From CAVVZJ01 sp963752755 (lineage in GTDB: Bacteria; Planctomycetota; Planctomycetia; Isosphaerales; Isosphaeraceae), in the NCBI GenBank assembly GCA_963752755.1, contig CAVVZJ010000008.1:62001-126000 (forward strand): DNA of 64,000 nt, given 5' to 3'. Position 1 is the first letter of the stretch; each line of letters opens with the position of its first letter. A model generated the notes under the pieces. It was not told the origin of the DNA, ran no database searches, and saw only the letters and a list, made by a program, of their open reading frames with translations. Shown one piece after another: positions 26,799 through 37,839 of this stretch. The position numbers and the translations under genes are program-made.

Positions 26799-29153
26799 TC
26801 AGACGTCCTTAGCCGGGGTCCGCCGGTGGCTCGATTGATACTGGTAAGCGTAGCTCGGGTAGTGCATGCCCGAAGGGCGGACGCCGTTGATGGCGACGCC
26901 CAGCAGCGGCAGGCCGGCGTTGTCGAGCAGCCGACGGGCTCGCTCCAGCAGCGGCAGGCGGCTCTCGTCGTGCCGCGTCGCGAGCAGGACGCCGTCGGCC
27001 CAGCGACCCAGAATCAGCGCGTCGGGCACCGGTAGGATCGGCGGCGTGTCGATCAGGATCACGTCGAAGCTCCGCCGGAGCCGTTCGACGGTCTCACGCA
27101 GCCGTGGTCCCTCGAGCACCCGCCCCGGGTTGGTCACCGGCCCGCCGGCGGCCAGCAGCTTGCAGCCGCTGACCTGGGGCAGATCCACCAGCACGCTCTC
27201 CAGCGCCGCCTCGCCCCGCAGCACTTCGCTGAGGCCCGCCGACTCGGCCAGATCGAAAACCCGGCCCAGCGAGGCCCGACGCAGGTCGGCGTCGATCAGC
27301 AGCGTCGCCAGCCCCGCGTCGGCGCAGCGGGCGGCCAGCTGGGCCGCCAGCGTCGTCTTGCCCTCGCCACCCACGGCGCTGGTGATCATCACGCAGCGGC
27401 CCCAGCCCGGGTCCGCCGCGTCGCCGCAGAGGGCGACCCGCAGATGGTCGATCCGGTGGGCGAACTCCTCGAGCTGCTCGCCCGGGTCGGGCGGCGGCCG
27501 GCGGTTCAGCCGGCCGACGCCCGCCACCGGCTGCGGCCGGGGCAGGGGGGGGATCGCATAAACCTCCGTCTGCACCCGCCGCGACAGATCGTCCGGGCAG
27601 TCCACCCGCCGCGACCGGATCTCCAGCAACGTGAACAGACCCAGCACCGAGAACAGCACGCCCAGCGGCGCCATCGCCAGCAGCTTCGGCCGCTTGTCCG
27701 AGATCGGCGCCTTGGTCGGCATCGCCTCGTCGATCTTGAGGATCTGGCTCCGCCCCCGCGACTCGTAGTGCAGTGCCTCCAGCCGCCGGTCCACGACCGC
27801 CTGCATGCTCCGCAACTGTTGCAGGTCGGCCTGAAGGAAGGCGATCTTCACCGCGTCGGTCCCCTGCTGGCGGTTGATCACATCGAGCTGCGCCAGCATC
27901 GACTCCAGCCGCGCCTTGGTCGCCCGCAGGGTGTCCACCCGCGCGGCCGCCTCCTCCAGCGTGCGATCGACCGGGGCCGCGACGTTGGCCGGCCCCGGTT
28001 GGGCCGCCGGTTGGGCGGCGAGCCGACGGAGCTGCTCCAGCTTCTCCGCGTGGAGCCGGTTGTACCGCTCAACCAGGGCTTGCTGGTTCGCCCGGAAACG
28101 CTTCACCGACACCTCGTTCCGCGGGTGCCTCGCCAGCCGCGACGCCGCGGCGACCTGCCGGCCGGCCTCATCGATCTGAGCCCGCAGCGCGGCCAGGTCG
28201 CCGTCCTGGCGAAGTTGCCACTCGATTGACGAGCCGATTCCTCCCGGCGACGCCGACGCCGAGACGCTCCGGCCTCGCTCCCGGACCGCCTGGTCCCGCC
28301 GCCGGGCCTCCAGATGGGCCTCCGCCTCGACCAGGTCGATATTGACCCCGACCAGTTGCTCGCGGATCTTCCGGTACTCGTCAATCGTGACGCTCAGCCG
28401 CGAGGCCGGGGTCCGGGCCTGGGTCTGGGCCTGGCCCCCCAACGTCCCCGTTGCCTCGGTGACGAGGCCGCCGGCCGGCTCGAAGTTCCCGTTCGCGGCC
28501 AGGCTCATCCATTCCTTCTGCTTGGTCTCGACCTGCTCTTTCAGTTGCTCGTGGAACTCGGTCAGGCGTTTGATCTGATCCTCGTTGATGCTCTCCGACC
28601 AATCCGAGTCGGCCTTCAGGTACGCGTCCACGACCGCGTTGACGACCCCGGCGGCCTCCTCCGACGAGCTCGAACTCATCGAGATCCGGATCAGATTCGA
28701 CCCCGGCACGATCCCGACGATCAGCTCCAACCGGATCGCCGTCACCACGTCGGGCGAGAGCCGGATGATCGGGAAGCCAGCGACCTCCGGGTCCTTCGAC
28801 GCGGCCAGCAAGACGTTCGTGCTGGTGATCAACTGCACCTGCGTCTCGAGGAAGGTGGGGTCGTGGCTGACGACCGTGCTGAACGGGTCGGCACCGACCG
28901 GATCGACCCGCAGCAGACTCATGGCCTCGTAGCTCGGCTTGAACTTCAGATAGATGAAGCCGGCCGCGGCGGCGCTGCCGATGACCCAGAGCGTCAGGAT
29001 CTGCCACCAGTGCCGCAGCACGCCCCGCACCAGCACCCGCGGGTTCAGCGGCGGCCCGGCCGGGGCCTCCGCCCGCGCCGGAGACCCGCCTCCGCGCCGG
29101 ATCGGCGTCGTGCGGAGCAGCTCAATCGATCGGGAGGCGTCTCGAGTATCCAT
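26799..29153 (-). CDS. Wzz chain-length determinant fused to BY-kinase (tyrosine autokinase)
   Basis: About 784 residues from ATG 29153 (a longer frame opens at 29228). The N-terminal helix (WWQILTLWVIGSAAAAGFIY) begins a Wzz domain, followed by a long coiled-coil region (residues about 230-470) and a second helix (LLAMAPLGVLFSVLGLFTLL). The kinase domain has Walker A GGEGKTTLAAQL, Walker A' ATLLIDADLRR and Walker B DVILIDTPPILPVPDA. The end has a Tyr cluster (MHYPSYAYQYQSS), the usual autophosphorylation tail. It controls polymer length and export by phosphorylation cycles. The frame is intact. Confidence 0.9.
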   Translation of the reverse strand: MDTRDASRSIELLRTTPIRRGGGSPARAEAPAGPPLNPRVLVRGVLRHWWQILTLWVIGSAAAAGFIYLKFKPSYEAMSLLRVDPVGADPFSTVVSHDPTFLETQVQLITSTNVLLAASKDPEVAGFPIIRLSPDVVTAIRLELIVGIVPGSNLIRISMSSSSSEEAAGVVNAVVDAYLKADSDWSESINEDQIKRLTEFHEQLKEQVETKQKEWMSLAANGNFEPAGGLVTEATGTLGGQAQTQARTPASRLSVTIDEYRKIREQLVGVNIDLVEAEAHLEARRRDQAVRERGRSVSASASPGGIGSSIEWQLRQDGDLAALRAQIDEAGRQVAAASRLARHPRNEVSVKRFRANQQALVERYNRLHAEKLEQLRRLAAQPAAQPGPANVAAPVDRTLEEAAARVDTLRATKARLESMLAQLDVINRQQGTDAVKIAFLQADLQQLRSMQAVVDRRLEALHYESRGRSQILKIDEAMPTKAPISDKRPKLLAMAPLGVLFSVLGLFTLLEIRSRRVDCPDDLSRRVQTEVYAIPPLPRPQPVAGVGRLNRRPPPDPGEQLEEFAHRIDHLRVALCGDAADPGWGRCVMITSAVGGEGKTTLAAQLAARCADAGLATLLIDADLRRASLGRVFDLAESAGLSEVLRGEAALESVLVDLPQVSGCKLLAAGGPVTNPGRVLEGPRLRETVERLRRSFDVILIDTPPILPVPDALILGRWADGVLLATRHDESRLPLLERARRLLDNAGLPLLGVAINGVRPSGMHYPSYAYQYQSSHRRTPAKDV

Positions 29154-29674
29154 CGGAGGGGCTTCGCCTGGGATCGTGGAGTGGGCTTCGAAAAGGAGCC
29201 GCCTCGGTCGCGGCCCCGGCGGCTCCATCCGGGCATCACTGCGTGTCCGCCATCAGCGCGGACTGGGTGTTTGCGTTACGGATGTTTGGTCCCGCCGTGA
29301 CAGACCGCGGCGGGTCCCTGCTTTTATGGCCGTGCGGCCGGGCTACGGGGTTGTTCTCTTTTGGTGGATTTGGCAAACTATCAATGGCGTTCCGATTGGT
29401 TCAAGATCGCATTCTACCGGGGTTGGCCGCGGCGCGTCAAACCGCAAATGGACGATTCATGTCAGGTTTTCGAGGCCGCGATGCCCGTTCGCGACGGTGC
29501 CGGCGTCGGCCGCGGACCCAATCCTCAAAATCCCATGTCAAGACTTGACAGCTTGTATTCCCCGAGCCGTAACATGGTCGGGTGCGTGCAGCCGGCCTGA
29601 CGCGCTCGAGCGGTCCCCTGGCCTGGGTCTCCGGGCCACCGCGATGCGATGGCGCCTCCAGTGGAGCAAGAACC
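29154..29674. promoter_or_regulatory. Divergent intergenic region between Wzz-kinase and TPR genes
   Basis: About 520 bases separate the Wzz/kinase start (minus) from the TPR gene start (plus), so promoters for both directions should lie here. Part of it (29330-29580) is less GC-rich than its surroundings. I see no clear sigma-70 or sigma-54 boxes, operator repeats or hairpins that I could defend, and no gene. Confidence 0.35.
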
Positions 29675-32600
29675 GTGACCGCACCCCGAAGCGCAACCAA
29701 GCGGCTGAACGTCCGGTACCTGCTGGCCTCCCTGGCCGTCTTGATGCTGCTCGGTCTGACTTTGTTCGGCCTGAAGTTTTTCCAGGGTCGCTTGGTCCGC
29801 GCCGACGCCCTGGCCCAGGTCCGCGCTCTGGTCGAGGAGGGCCGCGGCGGCCTGGCGCTGCAGCACCTCGACCAGTACCTCACCATGGCCCCCGAGGACG
29901 TCGAGGCCCTGGACATCCAGGCCGAGCTGCTGGCCAAGCTGGCCAGCTCGCCCGGCCAGATCCTGCACGCCGCCCAGGTCAACGACCGCCTGCTCCGCCT
30001 CGACCCGGACGGCCCCGACCGCGACGCCACCCGTCGACGCCTGGTCCAGCTCTACGTCCTCTACAGCGACCTCTACCACTCCAGCGCGTTGTTCCAGGAC
30101 GTGCCGGAGCTGGCCGCCGGTGAGCTGCGCTACCGCGCCGCCGAGGCGATCGCCCGCCAGCTCATCGCCAAGAACCCCGACGATCCGGAGGCCCACCGCC
30201 TCCTGGGCATGGCTCTGGAGGGCATGGCCTCGCCCGACAATCCCAAGGCCGTGGCCGAGGTCGTCGCCCAGTATGAGAAGGCCCTGAAGCTCGACCCCGG
30301 TGACCTGGAAGCGGCCGGTCGGCTCGCCCGGCTGCTGGCCGAGGATCGCAAGGACCCGGCCGCCGCCGAGCGGGTCCTCGACGCCCTGCTCGCCGCCCGG
30401 CCCGACGCGCCGGAGGTCCGTCTGCTCCGCTACCGGTACTTCCGGCAGCGCCGCCGGTTTGACCCGGCCGCCGCCGAGATCGAGGCGGCCACCCGCCTGG
30501 CCCCCGACGACCCGGCCGTCCGCCTGACCGCCGCCGAGGATGCCCTGCAACGTGGCGACCCGGCCGTCGCCAGACGCCACCTCGAAGCCCTCGGGTCCGA
30601 GCACCGCGACGATCTCCGCGTCCGGATGCTCACCGGCCTGATCGACTTCAGCGAGGAACGTCCCCTGGATGCGATCGACGAGTGGCGGCAGGGCCTGATC
30701 GCCACCCAGGGCACCAGCGCCGACCTGACCTGGTGGTTGTCCTACTCCCTACTCCGCCTGGGCCGCGTCGAGGACGCCAAGCCGCTCCTGAATCAGTACC
30801 TCCGCCTGGTCGGCGACGAGACCGACCCCCGCCTGTTGCTGCTCCGAGCCCTGATGGCCGAGTCCAGCGGCCAGCCCGCCGAGGCCGTCCAGATTCTCGA
30901 AGAACTCCAACCCAAGCTCGGCGGCCCGCTCCAGGAGAAGCTCTACCTGGCCCTGGGACGCTGCTACCTGGCCCTCGAGGATCGGGATAAGGCCCTCGAC
31001 GCGCTCCGGCAGGCAACCCGACACGCCCAGGCCGGCTCGGTCCAGCCACGGCTGACCCTGGCCCGGACCCTCATGCAGCAACAACGCGACCCGGACGCGG
31101 CCATCAGCGCCATCAAGGAGGGCCTGGCCGCGTCCCCCAACGAGCCCGAGCTGCTCATCGCCCTGGCCGAGGCCCAGCTCAGCCGCCAGAAAGCCTTGCC
31201 CGCCGCCCAGCGCCGCTGGGCCGTCTTTGACGCCGCCCTCGCCCGCGCCGCCAAGGCGGCTCCCAGACAACACCGCCGTGGTCCTGATGCGGGCCGACCG
31301 GCTGGCCCTCGACAACCAGCTCGAACCGGCCGCCGCCTTGCTCGAGCCGGCGGCCATCCACAACCCCCGCGACACCCGCCTCTGGATCGCCCGCGCCGAG
31401 GCCCTCAGCCGCCTGGGACGGTCCGCCGAGGCCCTCGCCTGGCTCCAGCGCGCCGCCCAGCCAAAGGCCGCCGGCGACGTCGCCGCGATCCGACTGGCCC
31501 AGGCCCGCCTGCTGCTCGCCGACGGCCGCGGCCGCGAAGCCCGCGAGGGGCTCCGCCGCGACTTTCAGAACCTCGACGACGACCAGCGACCCCTCGTGCT
31601 CCAGGCCCTCGGCCAGCTCGCCGCCGCCCAAGGTGACGCCGAGACCGCCCGCGACGCCTACCACGCCTGGGCCCGGCTCCAGCCCAAGGACCCCCGGCCC
31701 CGACTGGCCGCCCTCGAGCTCGCCCTGAGCCTCGGTGATCTCACCCGCGTCCCCGACCTGCTTGAGGACCTTCGCCGGGTCACCGGCGACGCCGATCCGA
31801 TCGACCTCACCGCCCGGGCCGACGTGATCCTCCGCACCGACCCCGAACACCCCGAACGGGCCGTGCCCATCGTCAAGGCCCTCCTGGCCCGGGACCCCGA
31901 TCGGCCGCTCACCCACCTGCTCCGCGGCCGGCTCCTCGAACGCCAGGGCCAGCCTCGACGACGCCCTGGACGCCTACCGACGCGCCTGGGACGGCGGCGT
32001 CGCCTCGGCCTACGCCCCCCTGGCCACCCTGCTGGCCCGCACCAGCGCTACGACCAGCTGGCGGCCTTGCAGAAGCCCGACCGCGCCTTCCAGCTCGGCG
32101 GCCTGGCCGCCCTGGCCTCCTGGCAGGCCGGCGACCCCGACCAGACCGCCCGCTTCGTCGCCCAGGCCGTCCAGGACCGCCCCGAGGGCCTCGACGTCGG
32201 CTCCTGGCAGGCCCGACTGCTCGACGCCATCGGCCATGACCGCGACGCCGAGGCCGCCCTCCGCGGCCGCGTCCAGGAACGCCCCGACCAGGCCGAGCCC
32301 TGGATCACCTTGATCCGCTTCCTCGCCGAGCACGGCCGGCTCGACGACGCCCGACGGGTCGCCGACGACGCCCGCCGACGCGTCCAGACCGAACGGCCCG
32401 AACTCTTCCAGGCCGAGTGCCTGATGGCCCTGCACGACTGGGTCGCCACCGACCGGGCCGTCGCCAACGCCTTGAAACGCTGGCCCGACGACCCCAAGGT
32501 CCACATCGCCGCCGCTCAGTATTATGAGGAGACGGGCCGGCCCCGCCCGCTCGGTCGAGCACCTCGCAGCAGGCCCAGCGGCTCGACCCGAAAGACCGCG

Positions 32601-33929
32601 ACGTCGCCCGCGAGCTGGCCGTCCAGCTCGCCAGGACGATCCCGAAGCCTGGGAACGCGCCCGGGCCCTCGTCAGCCCCGACGTCCCCGACGCCGACACC
32701 CCCGAGGACCGCCTCGCCCGCGCCGTCGTCATCGCCCGCCACCCCGGCGGCGACCGCGCCGACGCGGCGATCTCCCTCCTCCAAACCCTCCTGGCCGACC
32801 TCCCCCCCAGCCGGCCCACCGCCGCCGCCGCTCGCGACTACCTCGCCCGGCTGCTCCTGGCCCTGGACCGCGCCGACGAGGCCGTCCAGGTCAGTGCCGT
32901 CTCCGCCGAGCCGGGCTCGAACCCCGCCGCGGTCCTCCTCCACGCCGAGGCCTTGATCCGGGCCCGGCGGTTCGCCCAGGCCGAGGCTCAGCTCGACCGG
33001 CTCGCCATGGTCCTCCCGGGCGACCGCCGCGAGGCCCGCCTCCGCGCCCTGCTGATCCGCGACCGCGCCGGCGACGCCGACGCCCCGGCCGCCCTGCTCA
33101 AGGCCGTCGCCGACGCCGGCCGGCACCCCCCGCGCCGAGCCCCTCGGACGGTCGCCTATCAGCTCCTGCTCGCCGGGGACCCGCCAACCTCGACGCCGCC
33201 GGACAGATCGGTCGCCTCCTGGCTGACGCCCGCCCCGCCCTCAACTGGATGCCCGCCGAGGTCGTCGCCCGACGCGGCCAGCCCGTCGAGGCCCTGAAAC
33301 TCTGCGAACAGGCCATCGCCAACGCCGACGGCGCCGACCTCGACCAGGCCGCCCGCGTCGCCGCCACGGTCGCTTCCGAGCCCGACGCCCCGCCCGAGGT
33401 CGTCCACCGCGGCGAGGCCGCCCTCCAGGCCGCCCTCGCCCGCAAACCCGACTCCGCCCGCCCTGCTCCTGATGATCGCCCTTTTCCACCACCAGCAGGG
33501 CCATTACGAGCAGGAGATCGCCCTCTACCGCCAGATCCTCGCCGGCCGACCCGACGGCGACCCCGACGGCGACAAGGTCCTCAACAACCTCGCCTGGGCC
33601 CTCTCCGAGGGACTCGGTCAGCCCGACGAGGGCCTGAAGACCATCAACCCGTCATCGACCGCCACCCCAAAACGCCCCAGTACCTCGCCACCCGGGGCGC
33701 CATCCTCACCCGCCTCCAGCAGTACGACCGCGCCATCGCCGACCTCCGCGCCGCCATCGCCATCGAATCCACACCCGTCCGCCAGTACCACCTGGCCCGC
33801 GCCTACCGCGCCGCCGGCCAGGACGCCAAGTTCCGCGAGCACTTCCAGAAGGCCCGCCAGGACGGCCTGAACCTCAACATGGCCGACCCCACCGAACGCG
33901 GCGAGCTGGCCTCCCTGCTCCAACTCTGA
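29675..33929 (+). CDS. Giant TPR-repeat protein with N-terminal membrane anchor (PrsT-like), several frameshifts
   Basis: Start GTG 29675, with GGAG about 9 bases upstream. An N-terminal helix (YLLASLAVLMLLGLTLFGLK, residues about 15-34) anchors about 1,380 residues of TPR repeats such as AEAIARQLIAKNPDDPEAHR and LYLALGRCYLALEDRDKALD. Frame changes near 31255, 31945, 32540, 33180, 33460 and 33650 all leave TPR-coding text on both sides, and the final stretch RGAILTRLQQYDRAIADL ends at 33929. Very large TPR proteins accompany exosortase/EPS loci (PEP-CTERM system TPR protein PrsT) and are thought to scaffold secretion. It is the only large plus-strand gene in the locus. Confidence 0.75.
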
Positions 33930-34559
33930 CCCGACCCGCCGACCCGACCCCGCCCCGGCGCGAGCACCGAACGGCCTGAACCGCCGTCGGGCGCTCGCGC
34001 CGTCGGGCGCTCCCGCGCTCCGGTAAATCGCCAGGAGCCCTCGATCCACGACTCCCAGGAGTCGTCTGGTCCCGCGAGGGCGTGGGCCAGACCGACGAAA
34101 GCGGCCGCGGCGAGGGGCCGCGGCAGGACAATGACCAGGTCTGCTGGACCATCGCCGTGACCCTCACCCGGCCGCTGCGCGTCGAGTCGAAGTCGGCGAG
34201 CATCCCCGGCGTCGCGTCTTTGAGGTTCCGTTCGGAATCACTCGGCGGCTCGGGGTCGGGAGCGACCCACACCCGGCGGAATCCTCGCAGCGGTTCCGGC
34301 GGGACGAATTCTCGGGCCGATCGAGGCCGGCGAACGCGTTGTGGTCCGGGTCGCCGGATTCGATTCGGGAGCCTCTTGGCATTGATCAGGGAACCAGATT
34401 TGCTAGTCTTAACCAAGCGCCGTGAATCCGTGGAGGCGAGCCGTCGCCCGCCTTGCTGGTTTTTGGATTGGCGCGATCCCGAGTTGCACCATCCGCCATC
34501 GTGACCTAGGTTCCCCTCCGGGCACGCGCGAAACGGCCCGGACCCGGGGAGCGAGAACC
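33930..34559. other. Intergenic region without a recognisable gene
   Basis: About 630 bases between the TPR gene and a small membrane-protein gene. It begins with C-rich text and a near-tandem repeat of GCCGTCGGGCGCTC at about 33984-34015, which could fold and might end transcription. Frames are open on the plus strand but their composition (Arg/Ser/Gly-rich, no motifs) looks non-coding. GC drops near 34380-34450, a plausible promoter region for the small gene, without boxes I can name. Confidence 0.35.
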
Positions 34560-34874
34560 ATGGCGAATTCCGACACAGAGACCGAGGCTCGCGAGCGTGC
34601 CGGCCGCGACTGGGTCGGCGGCCTGATCCGCGCCGTGCTGGCGATCTACCTGCTGCCGGCCCTGCTGGTGGCCCTGGCCGTCGGTGGCCTGTTGCTGGCG
34701 GTCCAGGCCGCGGCCCGGCTCGTCCGGGCGATCCGGCCGCGCCGGCACGGTCGCCCCCGATCCGGCCAGGACGGGGCGGACCCCCGCTGCGTCCACCATG
34801 CGTCGCACCTCGGCCAGAGCTCCCGGCAAGCCCTCGGCCGGTCACCCCGACGCGCGATTCAGCCCCGGCCCTGA
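34560..34874 (+). CDS. Small single-helix membrane protein
   Basis: About 104 residues from ATG 34560, preceded by GGGGAGCGAGAACC (good ribosome-binding site). A hydrophilic N-terminus (MANSDTETEARERAGRD) is followed by one helix (LIRAVLAIYLLPALLVALAVGGLLLAV, about residues 22-48, quoted here only as a region) and a basic tail. It overlaps the end of the convergent EpsI gene by 16 bases. Unknown family; its place between the TPR protein and EpsI suggests a role in the export machinery. Confidence 0.5.
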   Translation: MANSDTETEARERAGRDWVGGLIRAVLAIYLLPALLVALAVGGLLLAVQAAARLVRAIRPRRHGRPRSGQDGADPRCVHHASHLGQSSRQALGRSPRRAIQPRP

Positions 34875-35607
34875 GTCTCGGCCGCGGCGATCTGGCCCTC
34901 CAGCGCGGGCACCAGCTCCTCCAGCAGCGACTCGATCGGGTTGTTCAGGCCCCGGCCTTCGGCCTCGCCGACCCGGCGCTGGACCTGGATCTTGAAGGTC
35001 GCCGGCTCGATCCGGAGCCGCTTGCGGGTTCCGGCCACCGTCGGCGACCACTGGCCGGCGTGGCGGAACGAGTAATAGACTTCCTGCCGCTCGGCCGTCG
35101 GGCCTTTGCCCTTGGTGAAGACCATCGAGCGGAACTCGACCGGGCCGGACTTCAGCTCGATGGCGGCGTCCGCGGGGGCGTGGCCGGGCTGTAGCCGACG
35201 GCCGGGAAGCAGACCTCCGGGATGTGGCCGATGACGCGCTCGGCCGATCCGTACACCACGATCATCGAGAGGACCACGCCGGTCTGCTTGTCGGTGTAGG
35301 TTCGCGCCACGTAGGAGCTGGCGCCGGCGATGGTCAAGGTCTCGGGGTCGAGCTTCTGGTCCTCGCCCCGGGTCTGCCATTGGCCGAGGTCCCGCGGTAG
35401 TTTGGCCAGCGGGAAGGGCATCGTCTCGACCGCGTGGGTCGCCGCCTCGAGCTGATCGTCCTGCCAGGCCCGGACCAGGCCCGAGCCCCCCAGCAGGACG
35501 CCGGCCAGCACCAGCCAGATCCTGCCGCCGCGGCCGCGACCACGGTCGCTGACGGGCTCGGCCGCCGCGGCGGTCTCCAGGGTGGACGTGGACGTGGACG
35601 TTGTCAT
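34859..35607 (-). CDS. epsI: EpsI family exosortase-associated protein (one frameshift)
   Basis: A periplasmic, membrane-anchored partner of exosortase systems. Start ATG 35607; the N-terminal helix is IWLVLAGVLLGGSGLVRA. The DUF3485 region contains LPRDLGQWQTRGEDQKLDP and the family hallmark GHIPEVCFPAVGY (HxPEVC). After a frameshift near 35180 the C-terminal half continues with VEFRSMVFTKGKG and EVYYSFRHAGQWSP. Corrected length is about 249 residues, normal for the family. It is transcribed away from the TPR gene, with the sugar transferase gene upstream on the same strand. Confidence 0.8.
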
Positions 35608-35690
35608 CGCCGCGTGTTTCCTTTCCGAAGCCCGGCCCCGCCCGTCGGCCGACCGGACTTCCCCTGAGGGGCCGATTCCCGGACTTCAGC

Positions 35691-36440
35691 TTAGCAGGCA
35701 CCCCGACCCGTGACCACGGCGGGCAGCGTCTGCGCGAGGATCTTCAGATCCTGCGCCAGCGACCAGGAATCCACGTAGCCCAGGTCGAGCCGCAGCATGG
35801 TCTCACAATGCTCGTCGCTCCGGCCACCGATCTGCCAGGGGCCGGTCAGGCCCTGGGGCACGGCCAGGCGTCGGGCGAACCCCTCGGGGTCGAGCCCTTG
35901 CAGCCGCTCGCAGTCGCGCAGTTGCAAGGGCCGCGGCCCCACCAGGCTCATCTCGCCCCGCAGCACGTTGAACAGTTGCGGCAGCTCGTCCAGGCTCGTC
36001 CGCCGGAGGAACCGACCCAGCCGCGTGACCCGCGGGTCTTGCTTGATCTTGAAGAGCACCCCGCCGGCCGACTCGTTGTAGGCTTCCAGCTCCGCCAGCT
36101 TCAGCTCGGCATCCGGCACCATCGTCCGGAACTTGTAGAACCAGAACTCCCGGCCCCCCAGCCCCAGCCGACGCTGCCGGAAGAGCACCGGGCCCCGGCT
36201 GTCGAGCTTGATCAAGGCGGCGATCACCAGCATCACCGGCAATAGCAGAATCAAGCCGACGACCGTGCCCGCCAGGTCCACCGTCCGCTTGCTCAGCGAC
36301 CGTGCCGCGGCCGATTCCGCCACCGGCACGAATCCCGACGCCGGAATCTCTTCATAGATAGCAGCATTATGGAGACCAAGATTTTCCGCTTGGATGAATG
36401 ATCCGAGCGAGAGAGTGGACTGTGGCGACGTGGGATTCAT
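35691..36440 (-). CDS. Initiating sugar-1-phosphate transferase (bacterial sugar transferase family)
   Basis: Loads the first sugar phosphate onto undecaprenyl phosphate and so starts repeat-unit assembly. 249 residues: one N-terminal membrane segment (TVVGLILLLPVMLVIAALIK), then the conserved catalytic text DSRGPVLFRQRRLG, FWFYKFRTMVPDAE, LGRFLRRTSLDELPQLFNVL, GEMSLVGPRPLQ and GLTGPWQIGGRS. The absence of extra helices makes it a short PglC/EpsE-like form rather than WbaP. The frame is intact. Confidence 0.9.
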   Translation of the reverse strand: MNPTSPQSTLSLGSFIQAENLGLHNAAIYEEIPASGFVPVAESAAARSLSKRTVDLAGTVVGLILLLPVMLVIAALIKLDSRGPVLFRQRRLGLGGREFWFYKFRTMVPDAELKLAELEAYNESAGGVLFKIKQDPRVTRLGRFLRRTSLDELPQLFNVLRGEMSLVGPRPLQLRDCERLQGLDPEGFARRLAVPQGLTGPWQIGGRSDEHCETMLRLDLGYVDSWSLAQDLKILAQTLPAVVTGRGAC

Positions 36441-36867
36441 CGAGGCTGTCTCCGAACCCGGATGGATTCAGGGGGGGCGGCATCCCTGGTAGCGAGCAAG
36501 TGTCCCCGGCTGGCCGTTTCCACTCCACCAACCATCATTCTTGCAGGGACGAGAACGCGGTTGTCCGTGGGGATCAACCTGACCAATCACGACTTCGTCT
36601 GGTAAGTTTCGGCTCGATCGCCGAGCCGTTCGTGCTCTCTCGGATTAGAGCCAATTCGTTCACGCGACGAGGCCCCAGGTTAGCTTCTCACCAGCGCCAC
36701 GTCAATCATTCGCCGCAGTCGGTTGCATTTTCTTCCAAAACGGAATGTTAAGGTTCGAAAATCGCCCGGTAATGTTGACTAAGTTCAACGGCGCAGCGGC
36801 CGACAGCCCCGGAACGTTCCAGGGTTTTTCGCCACATCTCTGGCTCCTGCCCCACCTTCCGGGCCGC
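36441..36867. promoter_or_regulatory. Intergenic region upstream of the initiating transferase
   Basis: About 427 bases, noticeably less GC-rich (36560-36790) than the flanking genes. It separates the epimerase end from the sugar-transferase start, both on the minus strand, and so probably contains the promoter for the sugar transferase-epsI pair. I could not identify defined boxes or an operator. No coding frame with family similarity is visible. Confidence 0.35.
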
Positions 36868-37839
36868 TCAGCCGGCCGGCCGGCCCTCGGCCCGGAGCAG
36901 GGCCGCCAGCCCGCGACGGAGGTCGGCGTGAGGCGTCCAGCCGATCAGGTCGCGGAGCCGCGACACGTCGGCCTGAAGATGGGCCCGCTCGACCGGCCGG
37001 ACCTTCGCCGGATCGGTCTCGACCGGAAGCGGCCGGCCCAGCAGCTCGCCGATCAGGGCGATGACCTCCTGCATCGAACGCGCCACGCCCGTGGCCACGT
37101 TGGCCACGGTCAGGCCTTCCGGGATCGCCTCGACCATCGCCACGACCGCCCGCGCCGCCTCGTCGGTCGGCACCAGGTCCCGCTTCGGCCAGAGGTTGCC
37201 CAGCCGCAACGGCTCGTCCGGTCGCTCGCGGATCTGCCGGATCAATTCCGGCAAGAAGTGCGGGTTCGTCTCCCGCGGTCCATAAAGGTTGAACAGCCGG
37301 CCGACCGCGAACCGCCTCCCCGGCTGGTTCCGCGACGCCAACGCCACGAGCTGCTCCCCTTGCCACTTCGTCAGGCCATAAATGTTGAACGGCGCCGGCG
37401 CCTCGTCCTCCCGGTGCGGCCGCTCCGACGGCGCATAGACGTCGCCCGTCGAGGCGAACCAGAACCGCTCGACCCCGGCCGCCGCGCAGGCCGCCAGCAA
37501 GGACTGCGTCCCCAACACGTTGATCCCGACGGCCAACGCCGGGTCGGCCACCGCCGCCGGGATGTAGTGCAAGGCCGCCAGGTGGATCACGCTCGACGGC
37601 CGGAACCGCGCCACGATCCGGGCCGTCGCCGACACATCCCGCAGGTCGGCCGCCACGAACGTGCAGCCCGGTTGCTCCAGGCTCGGTGCCAGGAAGTCGA
37701 GCCGACCCCACTGGAGCCCGTCCAGGGCCACGACCCGACGTCCGCGACGCCGCAGCTCCTCCACGACGTACGACCCGAGGAAGCCGGCGGCTCCCGTCAC
37801 CAACCAGGGGCGTTCCGAATCGTCGGCCTTCGTGCTCAT
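36868..37839 (-). CDS. NAD-dependent sugar epimerase/dehydratase (extended SDR)
   Basis: 323 residues acting on nucleotide sugars. The Rossmann motif is WLVTGAAGFLGSYVVEELRR (GxxGxxG). HLAALHY follows, the catalytic Ser/Thr lies in WFASTGDVYAPSE, and the YxxxK pair in FNIYGLTKWQGEQ. RLFNLYGPRETNPH is the usual substrate-binding segment. This matches UDP-glucose 4-epimerase-like enzymes, but the exact reaction is not defined. Its ATG overlaps the stop of the upstream glycosyltransferase gene as ATGA. Confidence 0.85.
   Translation of the reverse strand: MSTKADDSERPWLVTGAAGFLGSYVVEELRRRGRRVVALDGLQWGRLDFLAPSLEQPGCTFVAADLRDVSATARIVARFRPSSVIHLAALHYIPAAVADPALAVGINVLGTQSLLAACAAAGVERFWFASTGDVYAPSERPHREDEAPAPFNIYGLTKWQGEQLVALASRNQPGRRFAVGRLFNLYGPRETNPHFLPELIRQIRERPDEPLRLGNLWPKRDLVPTDEAARAVVAMVEAIPEGLTVANVATGVARSMQEVIALIGELLGRPLPVETDPAKVRPVERAHLQADVSRLRDLIGWTPHADLRRGLAALLRAEGRPAG

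Noticed and set aside
34082..34504. Plus-strand open frame of about 140 codons in the gap after the TPR gene
   Set aside because: No ribosome-binding site or motif, composition of random GC-rich DNA.
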